The position numbers were made by a program, and so were the translations under genes. From NCBI GenBank assembly GCA_018257865.1, contig JAEUBA010000009.1, positions 496,001-560,000 of the forward strand: 64,000 nt of DNA. Direction: 5' to 3'. This document shows, piece by piece, positions 45,661 through 57,481 of this stretch (position 1 is its first letter; each line of letters begins with the position of its first letter). This stretch comes from Stereocaulon alpinum (lineage: Eukaryota > Ascomycota > Lecanoromycetes > Lecanorales > Stereocaulaceae). The notes below the pieces were generated by a model, which saw only the letters and a list, made by a program, of their open reading frames with translations, did no database searches and was not told the origin of the DNA.

Positions 45661-48298
45661 TTATATATAATAGGTTAACGAGATATTATTATTTCCTCTT
45701 TAACCCTCTTTACTAAGACCCTTCTTAAGGTTCCTATATAGTTATTATATATAGGGATATTATAGTATTATCTCTAGACCTTACTATCGGTAAGGTACTA
45801 TTTTAACTTCTTAGCTTAGCAGGTAGACTAACCTATATAGCGCACCTAACTACTAGCGTTATTAACTACGGGAGTACCCGTTAACACTTAACCCTACTTA
45901 CACTATATCTTTCCTAGTACTAAAAACTATTAATAATACCTTATATCCCTAGCGTACTTAATAATCTTAAAAGAGCTTAGTTTAGGCTGCTTACTACTAC
46001 TTTTTTAAAGAAAATTGATTAGGTATTATAAAATTTATAGCGGTTATAAGTTTTAGACCCCTCTCTTAGTATTCGTTAGCGTCCGCTATAGGGTTTTCTT
46101 CCCTATATACCTCTAAGGATAAACTAATATCTTTAATATAGAAGAGATTAATAACTACTAAACGGATTTATATATTAGTACCAGTTTCTTAAAGAGAGGT
46201 GTTGAAATAATAATTTAGAATTAAAAATATCGAAAATACCTTAAATATTTGTTAAGTTCTCTACTCCTAAAGATTTCTATATACTAGCGTTAGTATAGGC
46301 GCTTAGGACGAATAATATAATAGTTTTTAACTATATTAAGCTCTCCCCCTACTACCTCCTTATCTATATAATTCTAATATAATTTAGAGTACTATAAGTA
46401 TAGTTATTATCTAAAGTTTTAAGAAGATCTATATAGAACTAGGGGCGTAGTTATTCCCCGCTAGAAATATCTCCTTTAAGCCCTTTATAGCAGAAATTCG
46501 ACTATATCTAAGATATCCTACTATCCTAAATCATAATTAAAAGACTAGGTAATTTTCCTTCCTTAAGTAATATCCCTAGATCCTTCCTTAACCGCTAGCG
46601 ATAAATTCTACTATACGCCTACTATAATATTATCTCTACTAGGACGGTTTTACTCGAAAAGAGGTAGAAAAGACTACTTTACTATAGTAAAACCTAGTAA
46701 AGGTTATAGTAGTAATTATTTATACGTTAGTTCTAAGGATAACTATATTAGAGAGAGTTAAGGAGGTAAGGTAAGTAAGTCCTATAAATATATATTTTTT
46801 ACTAATTATTTCTAGGAACCACGCCTTCTATATAAGGGTATAATACTTATAGCGTTAAGACGTACCGCTTTAATAAATAAGACTTATAGCGCTGTAACTT
46901 CGCGCCCCTATATTAGTAATAGCGTAGTATATATAGGGATATTATCCTCCTCCTCCTTAAGCCTATATCCTATCCCCAAACCTACCTACCCTAGAAGTAG
47001 GATAGTAGCTAAGAAATAGCTTATATCTATTATTCCTTACTAGTAATATTATCTCCGCACTACTACTAACGATTACTAGAGGACCTATATTAATAATCGC
47101 TAATATAGTTAGTATAATATAATATTATATTATACAGTCCTAGCTGATATATTTAGGAATTATACTTTATACTATCTTTAATACGAAGATTAATTCTCTA
47201 GAGGATTAGATTCGTAATACCCTTTTCGCTAATTATAGAGCTAGCGCTAAGCTTGTCTTTAATAACGTAGTAGAGGTTAATAGGGTCTAGATCTCTCCTA
47301 GGATTTAAGGTAGTAGGTTATATAGTATACCGGTAATAATAGGAGATACAGCTAATTCTCTAGTATAGGTATATAACTTTATACTACGTATTAGGCTTAA
47401 CAGAGTTAAGGAGAAAGAGCTATACTTAATTTATAAGATAGCTAAAGATAACCCTAAGGCGGTAGAGGTAGCGGATAAAGAAGAATATAAGGCGGAGAGG
47501 TAAAGATATATTCCGGTAGAGGCTCCTAAGAAGTATATAGCAGCGAAGGTTCTAGCAGCGAAGGTTTTAGTAGCGAAGGTTTCTAAGATACTTATAACTC
47601 TATAACTAAAAGGGAAAGGAAAGTAGAAGGTTAAGGAAGAAGAAGAAGTTAAAAAAGAAGACCCTATAGTATAGGTTATAGAGAAGTTTAGTAGTCTTAA
47701 ATCTCTTAAGGTAAGTTACTTCCTCAAAACTATATAAATATCGCTAATTATATAAAGAATACTAATAATAATATAATTAATATACTAATAATATTATAAG
47801 GTAAGAAGCGTCCTTATTCGCTATCCTCTACTATTAATCCTACTAAGTTAAAGACTGGTGCGCGTAAGAATAAGAAGAAGAAGCTATAATATTAGGTATA
47901 ATAGCGATAGTAGGGTACGATCGAATATCTCTAAGACTACTCGCCCTTAGTATACTATTATAGTACTACTTTAGGGTCTAATCTAGGGCTTATATATTAT
48001 ATTACTATCGCTACCGACCGTGTTATTATTATTAATATTTTTTGAAGTTATAAATATTAACTTGCAGGTAGTAAAGTAGTATATATTAAAGAGTAGTATA
48101 GAATATACCTACTTTTCTAATAATATAATTATCTAACTAATTAACTAATCCTTCCTATATAGTATTACTCTATATAGTCTCTAGCTACTTAGGTATTTCT
48201 AATACGGCTAGGCTAATACCGCTACTACTAAGTCTACTATTATTAACTATAGGCCCTCCGCAACCTATGTTTCTATATATACTTAATAGCGGTATAGA
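45661..48298 (+). pseudogene. outer-element coding debris, second gene likely
   Basis: RIP-degraded sequence continuing the outer element. Around 47.1-47.7 kb the + strand reads as a hydrophilic protein (DTANSLVQVYNFILRIRLNR, then Lys/Glu-rich KVKEEEEVKKEDP). A basic KRPYSLSSTINPTKLKTGAR stretch follows near 47.8 kb. I recognise no domain. Confidence 0.35.
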
Positions 48299-48299
48299 T

Positions 48300-48582
48300 T
48301 ACTAAGTACTCGCTAGATAGTACTTTAACTAAGGCGCTAGTAACGTATAAGGACCTCTGTAGCAATGCGTATATATATACTTATCAGTATATATTATAGG
48401 CGGGCCTTGCCTACCGCTAGCTAGGGCGGAGACTATACGATAGTACTAAGTACTCGCTAGGTAGTACTTTAACTGAGGCGCTAGTAATATATAAGGACTC
48501 CTGTAGCAATACGTATATATATACTTTTATAGGTATATATTATAGGCGGGCCTTCCCTACCGCTAGCTAGGGCGGAGACCTA
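48300..48582. repeat. 144-bp tandem repeat, two copies
   Basis: Units start at about 48301 and 48445 with ACTAAGTACTCGCTAG. Each contains GGGCGGAGAC and a GTATATATATACTT tract. It is a subterminal repeat of the outer element. Confidence 0.8.
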
Positions 48583-48863
48583 GACTATATAATAGCAGGG
48601 TGGAATTGCAACCTGCCTAGCTACTCGTAGACGTAGGATAGTATATAGAAGGAGGGCGGGAGGCTAGTAGGAGGTTATCTTACCTATAGGGAGTAGTTAG
48701 CGCAGTCTACTATATATTATTAGTAGAGATAATATAAGTATTTCACCTATTTCCGGCGGCGATATATACAGTAGCGGGAGACGACGGCGTATAGTTCTAA
48801 CCACCAGCAAGGGTTTATTGCGTATAGAAACAACTATTTGAGTTACTTAATAGACAGTTAATA

Positions 48864-48978
48864 GCTGGTGGTGGTGTAGTTACTAGATTATTGATAATTG
48901 CAAATATGGTGGGGTAGGTTTTCAAATTTAAAGTTGAAAATATTTGATGTGACCACTTGCCCATTGCGGCACACCGTA
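48864..48978 (-). repeat. right terminal inverted repeat
   Basis: Reverse complement of the left TIR for ~115 bp. Homology stops abruptly inside the element after CCAGC (left-end orientation). Confidence 0.85.
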
Positions 48979-48983
48979 ACAGC
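48979..48983. repeat. target-site duplication ACAGC (right)
   Basis: Identical to 36726-36730. Confidence 0.8.
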
Positions 48984-49090
48984 CGGCCTTTGAACCAATG
49001 CAGCTCATGCTGCCAACGCTGAAGAACGCACCTTACAACCAACAGCTACTTCTCCACAACCCTTCACATCCACCCACCCCAACAATCACA

Positions 49091-49559
49091 ATGTCCGCCG
49101 CCTACGACCGCGAACAGTACGTCTCCCTCCTCTTCCCCCTCCCCCTCTCCTCCCACCATCATCCTCCAGCACCCAACTAACCAATCGACCCCCATCCCCA
49201 GACAAAACAACTCCCGCCTCGACGAGCTCTCCTCAAAAGTATCCGCCCTCCGAGGCGTAACAGTAAACATATACGACAACGCGCGCGACCAACATGTTAT
49301 TGATAATTCCGTAAATTCCCCCTTCTCCCTTACCCATACATATCCCAGCTCGCTCCTCCGTTACGAACACAGCTAATCCGTTTCCCCCACCCCGCAGTCC
49401 GAAGTCTTCTCCTCCATGGGCACCTCGATAAAAGGCTCAGCAAGCCGGCTCGGCAGGATGGCGTCGCAGGGAAACAAAGTTGCGATATTCAAGTTGGCGG
49501 GGATTGTGATTGCGTTTGTGGTTGTGCTTTGGTGGGGGGTCAGTTGGGTTTGGCGATGA
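49091..49559 (+). CDS. SFT1: Sft1/Bet1-like SNARE (98 aa)
   Basis: Three exons: 49091-49116, 49202-49310 and 49398-49559 (introns 85 and 87 bp, GTACGT...CCCCAG and GTAAAT...CCGCAG). The product MSAAYDREQQNNSRLDELSS continues with the SNARE heptads SKVSALRGVTVNIYDNA and FSSMGTSIKGSASRLGRM. It ends in a tail-anchor (KVAIFKLAGIVIAFVVVLWW). The central Q layer is not assigned exactly. Length and architecture match Sft1 (97 aa in yeast), a Qc-SNARE for intra-Golgi retrograde transport, with Bet1 as the near alternative. The gene begins only 107 bp after the transposon's TSD, so its promoter has been displaced. Confidence 0.88.
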
Positions 49560-50041
49560 ATGGGAATGGGGAAGGGGAGATGGGGAAATTTTAGGGACGG
49601 GGGAAGGGGGGCGCCGTGGGAATGAGTGATAGGTTAGAGGGGAAGGTGGGAGGGTACGGCGTGAGGAGTTGTAGGAGGGAGGTTGAGGATAGAGAAGTGA
49701 GTTGTCTTTTATGGAGTGGCTACGGCTTGGAGTATGTGACGCTGATGTGTTGTGCGCTCCTAGTCTTTTGATGCCAGGTGAACATCTTGTTGCGATGTCC
49801 AAGACGAGGTACTATGGTGGCATGCTTTGGCTGCCTGTGGATATGGTCCGCTTCACTTAACGAGCGCAAGGAGCTCCCTGTTTGGACAATAGACATTATG
49901 CAGATCCGAATCTATCACAGAAGCTATGCAACCATGTCGCTCTCGCATACATCTCGAAAAGCATCTACCCATAGACTATGTATGCATGCCTCCCACGTAA
50001 CTCAAAGGCCCGATTACCTGCTCTTTCTCGCAAAGTCCTTC
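49560..50041. other. convergent 3' flanks
   Basis: G-rich then ordinary sequence between the SFT1 and ArfGAP 3' ends. Short frames only. Confidence 0.5.
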
Positions 50042-52108
50042 TCACTCCCAAACATTCGAGAACAAATCATCGCCCCCACCACCAAATCCGCCTCCACTTG
50101 GCTTACTCTGAGCAGGGGGTGGGTTACTCCTTGCCGGCGTCACAGGGGCAGCACTACTCCAGCCGCCAAAGTCTTCATCTGGTGTCACCTTTGGGGGAGC
50201 TTGCGAAGAGCTACCAAAACCGTTGCCGAATGAGGATGATGCAGGGGCGGGAGTGCCGCCCCAGGCGGAGAAGTCGGAGGACATGGGGATCGAAGGGGCT
50301 CTGACGGCTGCAACAGGTGTGGGCCTCGGAGCCGTAGTCGTCATGGTGGGTTCTGGCGTCGCCCATGCATCGCTAGATCCCCAGGCGTCCATGTTAGAGA
50401 AGCCGGATGAGGCGGTAGTAGTGGCTGGTTGTGCTGGTTTCGGAGCTGCTTGTGGAGCTGCAGGAGTGGACAGATTGAAAGCCGAATTGATGGTGGAGGT
50501 CGGAGCGGGTGCTGAAGGCTTCTGTGGTATAGATGCTGGCGGAGAAGGCTCGGAGAAATCGAACAGACCATTCGAAGCAGGTGCTGCCGGTTTGGATGCC
50601 GCGGGTGGTGGACTGGCTGCAAAGCTGAAGTCTCCAAAGTCATTCGAGGAGAGAGGATCTGGCTTCGTCTGAGGCATCTGAGGGGGTTTTGAAGCTATAG
50701 GCGCTTTGGACGCCAACTTTGGTCCCGCGTCGAAGAAACCTCCACCACTCAGGGGCGGCGGAGATGTCACTTGCGGTGCGGCGACTGAACAGCGTTGGTT
50801 TGCCGGGTTGTTGAAGCCCGCGAAGGGATCGGACTTAGTCTCTTGCTGTGGCTTGGGCGCTGGAGGTGATGATACAGGAGGGTTGAAATTTAGGTTGCTG
50901 AAGGCATCGTCTAGGCCACCAAAACTGGAGCTAGGCTGATGTTGAATTGGTGGTGACTGCATACCACCAAAGGAGGGCTGACGTTCATGTTGCGCTGGTG
51001 GTTGTGGTTTAGGTGTCGAAGCATACAGTGATAGGATAGACTGCTTAAGATCTGGTCTCGAAGGACCTGTGGAGCCTGCAGGTGTAGATGAAGAAGTTGC
51101 TGGTCTACCACCAGAGGCTGAAGGTGGGCCACCAAAGAAGTCAAGACCTAGTAAAGAGTCTGCAGCCTTCGATTGCTTAGGGGGCCCAGTGGCTTTGGGA
51201 GGCGGAGGTCGAGCACCAGGAGTATCAGTTGTGCTTGGTCTGACTGGAGGTTCCGGTACGTCCCCAAAGAGGTCGACCGGAGGCGCTGCTCTTGGTGGAG
51301 GTACTGGTTGGCTTGATGTGGATGCCTCTCGTAGAGATGCTCCTCGCTCCAGTTTGGCTTTCTCTTGCACTACATTGAGCGGCTATTGTCATCGGTCAGC
51401 ATGGACTCTGGTCAGAAATGGGACCGGAGACTGACCACATCATCGTCTCCCTCTGCATCCAATTCAGCCGGGTCTGGCATCGGCCCATCCATAACCCACC
51501 GCCTCGACTCGTATTTTGTCCTTATGAAATTCTCGATTTTCCTATTTTCCTCTTAGCTCGCCCCGCTTGTACGAATGCTAGAGTGAACATACGCATCCGA
51601 GGGCACATGCCCAGGTGCTAGCTTCGCCTCCCAGTACCTATCCGCATTAGATGCTGACCGTGCGATCCGCATGAACTGCAACTGACTTATTCGCCCTGTT
51701 GTTGCCCCATTTGAGAACACTCTGTAGCTGCTCGTCCTGCCAGGCATCCAAATCTACCGATTTCACCCTACTAATATGTGTGCCCATCCCACGATGTATT
51801 CCAGAACACCTGAAAAGCTCAGTCAGTTCTCGCTGTGCGTTCTGCAGGTCTCCGAGCTTCGACGAACCGGATGCACACAAAGACGCCTAGATTCCAGCTC
51901 GCCCATCTTGGATCTGCAGAATAGAACCGTCAGCGGCCGCTCCGAGTTATCGCAATTGTTGCTCATATCTAAGCACGTTCCACATACGCTTATTCCTCTT
52001 GCAATCCGCACAAGTCTTGTTTCCCTCAAGCTTCAACAGCGTCTTGATCGTTTGTTGGTTCTGTGCAGCTCGTTCTGCAGCCGCATTGGGCGGCGCTCTC
52101 CGTGACAT
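50042..52108 (-). CDS. AGE2: ArfGAP protein, Age2/SMAP type (593 aa)
   Basis: Six exons: 51988-52108, 51868-51913, 51687-51809, 51593-51637, 51436-51541 and 50042-51382. Introns are 49-74 bp and frame sums close exactly. The N-terminus (MSRRAPPNAAAERAAQNQQT) leads into the ArfGAP zinc finger CADCKRNKHPRWASWNLG...CIRCSGIHRGMGTHISRVKS. The finger Arg is visible in the CIRCSGIHRG segment. WGNNRANKYWEAKLAPGHVP and IENFIRTKYESRRW follow. The remaining ~440 residues are disordered, rich in Pro/Ser/Gly with repeated DPF/DLF/FDF-type motifs that could bind coat or adaptor proteins. It stimulates GTP hydrolysis on Arf in Golgi/endosomal coat release. The Age2 call rests on domain wording. Confidence 0.9.
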
Positions 52109-52461
52109 TGTGTTCCTCGATTTCTGACAACTGAAAGGTAATCTCGGGGGAATAATCTGTGTAAGTTTCAAGTACACGGATGGGTTGCCTTGAAAACTTT
52201 ACGAGCACTTACTGTGGAACGTGCCCGGACCTGATAAGGCTGACTTGCAGTACGCTAGCGCAATGCCAAGTCTTAGATTGATAATTCAAATTCTGGGTTT
52301 GGAACTCTACAAGGAGTCGTTAAGGTTCAAAAGCCACATTCGGTTTACTATCATACAACTTGGTTTCATGCACCGTTGAGCTCCATCAACACATTCTCGT
52401 CTAATCGTCACCGTCCCTTCCGCCATGCCAATCACAGATCTCCACACGTCCGCTGTCCGTT
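52109..52461. other. intergenic, promoter of the ArfGAP gene
   Basis: About 350 bp. No other feature was recognised. Confidence 0.4.
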
Positions 52462-53224
52462 TCAGGTTTCCTTATCCTCCTTCGAGAAATTCAAACTAAC
52501 ACTATTGACACAATGTCTCTCGTCCGTCGGCGTTGGGAACCCCTCGCCTTTGAACACATGTCCCAAATGCCCTCCACATTTCGAACAGGTTATCTCCGTC
52601 CGCTGCATTCCAAGCGTGCTATCTGTGTGCCTCGTCACAGCGCCTGGGATAGAATCGAAGTATGCTGGCCAGCCGCAGCCGGACTTAAATTTATGGGTTG
52701 CGCGGTATAGGGGTGCTTGGCATGCTGCGCAGGTCTAGAATTATGTCAGCGAGCTGTTCATGATTCGCGAGGTGGATGGGCACTGAAAAGGGATCAACAG
52801 AAGTATAGCACAGACGTACGTATGTGCCTTCACTAGGCATATGCTTATCATACTCGCCTGTATACGGCGCTTCGGTGCCCTTCTCTCTAATAACCCTAAA
52901 TTGTTCTTTCGACAGCACTGCCTGCCACTCGTCGTCGGTCTTCTTGATTGGGTAGTCCGTCATATCTTTTTGTTGAGAACCAAACAGGGAGCCTAGGAAG
53001 GGAATAGTGGGCATGGACCGGAAGATCGTTGTGTTGCGGGTGAAGGGCGCTGGGATGCTTCTGTAAGCTGCGTGGAGATTGTTTATGCGAGTGAGATTGT
53101 AGAGTGAAAAGGTGCGAAGAATGGTTGGGAAAGAAGGGAAGCGCATATAGGAGTCGGTTTTATAATTGGTGATTGAGGCTGTGAATAGGTGAATTTGGAA
53201 TTGAAGATGGAGTTGACGGATCAT
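52462..53224 (-). CDS. peptide-methionine (R)-S-oxide reductase MsrB (225 aa)
   Basis: Two exons, 52820-53224 and 52462-52734, with an 85 bp intron (GTACGT...TTCTAG). It reduces methionine-R-sulfoxide in proteins. Motifs are the DDEWQAVLSKEQFRVIREKG helix, YTGEYDKH, zinc ligands CAAC and CSKC, KSGCGWPAYFD, GGHLGHVF and the catalytic RHCVNSVSLNF. From the first ATG there are ~85 residues before the domain. They are basic and Ser/Thr-rich (MRFPSFPTILRTFSLYNL), fitting a mitochondrial presequence. Internal ATGs at MRFPSF and MPTIPFLG could give shorter forms, so dual localisation is possible but inferred. The end is well supported by the shared frame across the intron. Confidence 0.93.
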
Positions 53225-53859
53225 GCAGCGACTCAGTTTGTATCTGTAGCGCCACTCGGGATGATAACATCGCAGCGGGTACTAAGCCGAAGGGGCATAG
53301 CGGCCGATGTTAAGATTCCTCATCTTGGAGCCGTGGAAGCCTCGAATTTGACAGCAATGACGATCAGGGCTGCACGAGCTATGAAAGGAATGAAATAGAA
53401 CCATGGACTGATTAGAAATCAATTAGACATTCAACAAATGCTTTGTAGTATCGCTCTTGAGTCGTAGTGTACATTGGGACCCCCAATACGACGGAGTGAA
53501 AGTCTCCGTATCCAGTGGAGAGACCAGCTTGCCTCCATCTCCCCTCGCAGTCAATCGCGTATCTATCTCATCCATGCCTGGCTGTAAAAAATTAAGATTA
53601 TCTCAGACGGATATTGAAGCGAGAGAAGTGAGGAAGTACATTCTGACCTTCCGATCTTGGTTCAATCGCCTTTACACGTCCGAGGGGACAGTGGAATTCG
53701 GACGGAAGGCAATAAGACTCATACGCAATGTTCTTGGGCATACTGAATTCCTACCCATGCGATAAATCGTCCTGGCGTTGGGATGACCGTATGCCGTAGA
53801 AAGCCTAGGAGTCCCTGGCTATTAGAAGTAGTTGTGGCGCTGCTACAACTCACGTTCTG
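53225..53859. other. intergenic
   Basis: About 630 bp between MsrB and the Zds-type gene. A + strand frame (53457-53765) begins at TTG and shows no domain. Confidence 0.45.
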
Positions 53860-56800
53860 TCACCACATATCATCGTCGCTCGGACGCCCAGGCTCATCAA
53901 ATTGACTCTGCTGATACTGATAAGGCGAAATTTGCTGAGGGTTGTAACCCGTTTGCTGCTGACGGCGATGGTGGCTTCCATATCCATGTTGAGGTTCCCC
54001 ATTACCGCTTTCCTGGCTATGCTGGCTGACACGGGACTGCGGACGGTGCCTGCTTTCTGATTCCGGATGGTCATAGTCGTAGTCCGTGTCAATGAGACTG
54101 CCGGAATCATGCTGTACCGGTGCCGCCAGAGTTGGGGCTTGCTGTTGCTGCGACACCGCTGCTCGCGCTTCCTCCTGTTCTTGCTGTTTACGTTGTTGCT
54201 AATTGAAGTTAGTTCAAGCTTCAACAGTAGTCTGAAAATTTTATCCTCACCTCTTGATACTTTTGATACTGAGAAAACTCCTCAGGTTGGTCTTTCTTTT
54301 GCTGAGCCTGTGCATTACGCTGAGCTGCAGATTGAGGAAGCTGGGCCTGGGGATGCATCTGTTGCACCTTGGCAAGATAGGAGTACCTGAAGCTATCAGT
54401 CTGGGTATGCAGGTACTTGGCACGTAGCACTTACATGAAGTTGCTGAGCAGAACCTGGGAATGCAGTGCACGACGTGGGTTGGCAAGCTTGATGTGTGCC
54501 ATCCGGTAAATGGCACGTTCTTCCAGAATGGAAAACCGAGTCCAATTATAATCGATGTCAGGTTTCAGTATGCGTTGTGGTGGCTCCGGCGACAGGTTGC
54601 GTGAAAAGTGCTTCTTTCCAACGGTCTCGCGTTCCCCCTTCTTCTTCCCACCCCCAAATAGTGATGAAATAAATCCACTCTCTTTTTCCTTCTTGAGCTC
54701 ACTTCCGGCCGACTTCCGACTGCTCTCTTTCTTACGTTCTTCCTCCAGCTTGAGGTCACCACGATCGAGCACTAAGCTCTCCCTACCGCGGTTACCTTCC
54801 ATCGTAGTCTGTAAAAGGTCGAGACGGGTATTGTCATGAGATTTCTCTACAGGTTTTCCAGATCTAGCTTTCGTTTTCTTCGCCTCCTTCGCCTCTTCCG
54901 CCTTCCTCTTTTCTTTCTCCTTTTCTTCGGTGCCCAGTAACGAACCCCAGCTCCAACTCGACTTCCGACTACCGTCCGCTTTCTCTGCATCAGCCTTCTC
55001 CTTGGCCCTCCTTGCCTCGGCAGACTTCTTGTCCTCGGTCAAAGTAGGTATGAATGAGAGGCTATCGGTGCGGGTATTGTTTCCAGGAAGAGGAGAAGGG
55101 TGGGATGTCATGTCAGTGAGTGTTTGATTGCTTTTTACAGTCTGATTCGTTCTTGATCCCGTCCAATTTTGAGTTCGGGCATTCGGCGGTCCAGAAGGTG
55201 AGGATGTTGTATGTGAAGGCGGTGGTTCGTGTGATGATGATCGCTGAGGTACAAAACCCTGTCTAGAGGTCGGTCGATCATCTGAAGGTGGAGTTTCGAC
55301 AATGTGAGGTATGCCTTTGCCCAGTGATTCAGGGGTTACGCCGAGACGGCCATTGGAAGCAATTTGAGAAACAAAATGTCGAGGTTGAGGTCCCTGCCTA
55401 GGTGGATCCTGTGACTCTGTGAATGGACGATTTTGTTGATCTTCATATGATGAGCCTTGGGACGTTCGCGCTTGTGGTGGCATTCCTGCGCGGCGATTAA
55501 GCCTGCCGGGTCTTGAGAAGTTTTCTGGCGTCTGCTGAGGAGGTTGAGTTGGCTCTGTTTGGGCCCTGGATAGACTAAGTGCTTCGCCTGCTGGGGTGAT
55601 TGGAGCTGACGGTGCGTCCTCACCGTCGGGTCGTGCCCTCGCCGCGGCGCGCTTAGCGAATGGACCCCGTTCACCCTTACGTAGGCTTCCACCTCGTCGA
55701 TATGTAGTGTGCGTGGACCTTCGTAATGAGTTGTTTCCTGGAATCGCTGGCAGAATGGGTACATCGTCGTCTGGCAGACCGTCCGAACCTTCACCTCCTT
55801 GTTCCAAGCTTAGTCTCTGCATGATCTTCTCTGGTTCATTGACCAGAGCCTCAAGGTCATGTAAATTCGGCATCCCAGCTTTCAAGCTCTCCTCGCCAGA
55901 CTGCGATTTTCTCCTGTCCAGCCTTTCAGCTCCGTCTACGTAGCCTTCTGCGCCACGTCCTCCAGAGTTATCAATCTGTCGTGAAAGCATAGATTTCCTC
56001 CTGCGCAGGCTTCCACTGCCACCGCCCGGTGATAGGCTCCCGTCTGGAGATCTCGTATCTCTTTCATCAGACCTCCTCTTCAAAGATTTGACCTTCTTAT
56101 CGAGAAATGTCTTGAACTCCATGGGAGCGAGTTCTGGATGCACGCTTGCTGGTACCCAGTATAGTCTCGCTGCATCGTCGGGATCGGTACTTAGTGGCGG
56201 CGCGCTTGGTATACTCCCAAAATTTGAGGGAAATGAAGGTAGGTCCGGATCGCCAGAAGCATTCACATCCATAGACATGCGCCGTAGAGCAGCAAGATTG
56301 TTTAGCTCTTGGGCCACAGCATTTGGATTAGATTCATAGTCAATATCGTTCAGAGGAAACTGAGAGTTTGCCGTCTCAGAATTTGAGTGATGTATCGAGT
56401 TGCGGGGCGAGATCTGACTTCCCTCCCCACCACCCGAGTTACTCCTGCTGGGCATCATGGTTGCACCTTGCCCATTAACTTGTGTAGGTGCTCTTTCACT
56501 GGAGATATTCCGGACGAGGGAGTTCCGTGCGTTCCTCAAAGACTGTGGGGGCGAGGGTCCAGCGCGTGAGGCTTGCCGCGGCCGTGACTCGGAGCTGGCT
56601 GAACTTGGTGGAGAGGATGGAGCAAAAGTTGAAGGCCTAGAGTCTCGTTTCCCATACTGGTGATCCCCATACATATCCCCAATCGCTTCGGTGACGTGGT
56701 GATTGGGATCACTTATGGACAACTGGGGCACGTGCCCTCGTCTATTAACGGCATGGCTTCCGCCAAATTGATAACTTCTGGAAGATGTCTGTGTAGAAGG

Positions 56801-56996
56801 ATGCAAGGTAAGCCTAGCACTCTATACAACAAACGGTTTCGCCGCCTTGAAGCATCGGCTTCCAAACGTCACCAACGGTAGTTCCACCAGATTCGCTTTA
56901 AGCCACCGCATAATGCCCAGACTTCATGCAGCGATCAATGCAAGGGCTTTGTGCTCACAGAAAGGGCCAAAAGGACAGGGACAAGCATACCTGCAT
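53860..56996 (-). CDS. Zds1/Zds2-type C-terminal domain protein (~944 aa)
   Basis: Exons 54435-56788, 54251-54386 and 53860-54198 are firm (introns 48 and 52 bp). A 6-nt first exon ATGCAG at 56991-56996 joined across 56786/56789-56990 is the best in-frame start but is not certain. The N-terminus has HVPQLSISDPNHHVTEAIGD. A long disordered Ser/Arg/Pro/Glu-rich middle follows, including EFKTFLDKKVKSLKRR. The signature is NWTRFSILEERAIYRMAHIK, then LANPRRALHSQVLLSNFM-YSYLAKV, the Zds_C motif. Then comes a Gln-rich tail ending PSDDDMW. Yeast Zds1/2 bind PP2A-Cdc55 and control mitotic exit and polarity. The same role here is inference. Confidence 0.87.
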
Positions 56997-57481
56997 AATG
57001 AGTCCAGAAATGTGAAATGCCGGCAGCTTTAAGGGTGGAGCCAGCCGTGCGAAGAATCAGATAGCAGTCAAATCAACACAGACATTCATTGGGTATCATC
57101 ATAATAATACAGAGACCTAATTAAGGATGCAGTGGCATAGAGTGCGCATTCGACCTTTCCTTGAATGACACTGGTGCATGGTCAAAGATGGTGTGGACCA
57201 ATCCAATCCATCGTCCCGCATCGGTCTCCGGTCATACAGTTTCTCCGGAGCTATACAAGTACTACAAGGATGCAGCAAGCACAGATAATGGGGGCTTGGG
57301 GGTGGTCAACCTCGATGCCTATCAATAGCCCACAGAGCACGTTTTAGATGATGCTACAACTGATGTTACTACGCTACACACTTCATACATCCATAACAAT
57401 GCTGACCATAGGATACTCGCAAAGGCACGCTCAAAGCGCCTGCAGATGCGTCCCATTCTGCTCCAGTCTCATCACAGCGTC
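56997..57481. other. intergenic
   Basis: About 480 bp between the Slm-like stop and the Zds start. No feature was recognised. Confidence 0.4.

Larger units (their letters stand above)
36731..48978. mobile_element. 12.2 kb RIP-degraded integrase-type DNA transposon with nested LTR element
   Basis: The ends are inverted repeats of ~115 bp starting TACGGTGTGCCGCAATGGGC, flanked by 5 bp direct repeats ACAGC. Without the nested retroelement (38332-45297 plus one AATAT copy) the element is about 5.3 kb. It encodes a ruined DDE integrase read on the + strand. Lys/Glu-rich coding-like sequence near 47.4-47.7 kb suggests a second gene. Stop codons are dense, and CpA/TpG are almost absent while CpG and GpC persist, the signature of repeat-induced point mutation. 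Integrase plus TIRs plus 5 bp TSD differs from Tc1/mariner (TA). It also differs from Ginger (4 bp) and Polinton (6 bp) as I know them. Confidence 0.8.

Noticed and set aside
50223..51434. Long + frames opposite the ArfGAP tail
   Set aside because: Shadows of the Pro/Ser/Gly-rich antisense coding strand.
53457..53765. 102-codon + frame between MsrB and the Zds-type gene
   Set aside because: Begins at TTG in a 630 bp gap, with no domain or promoter.
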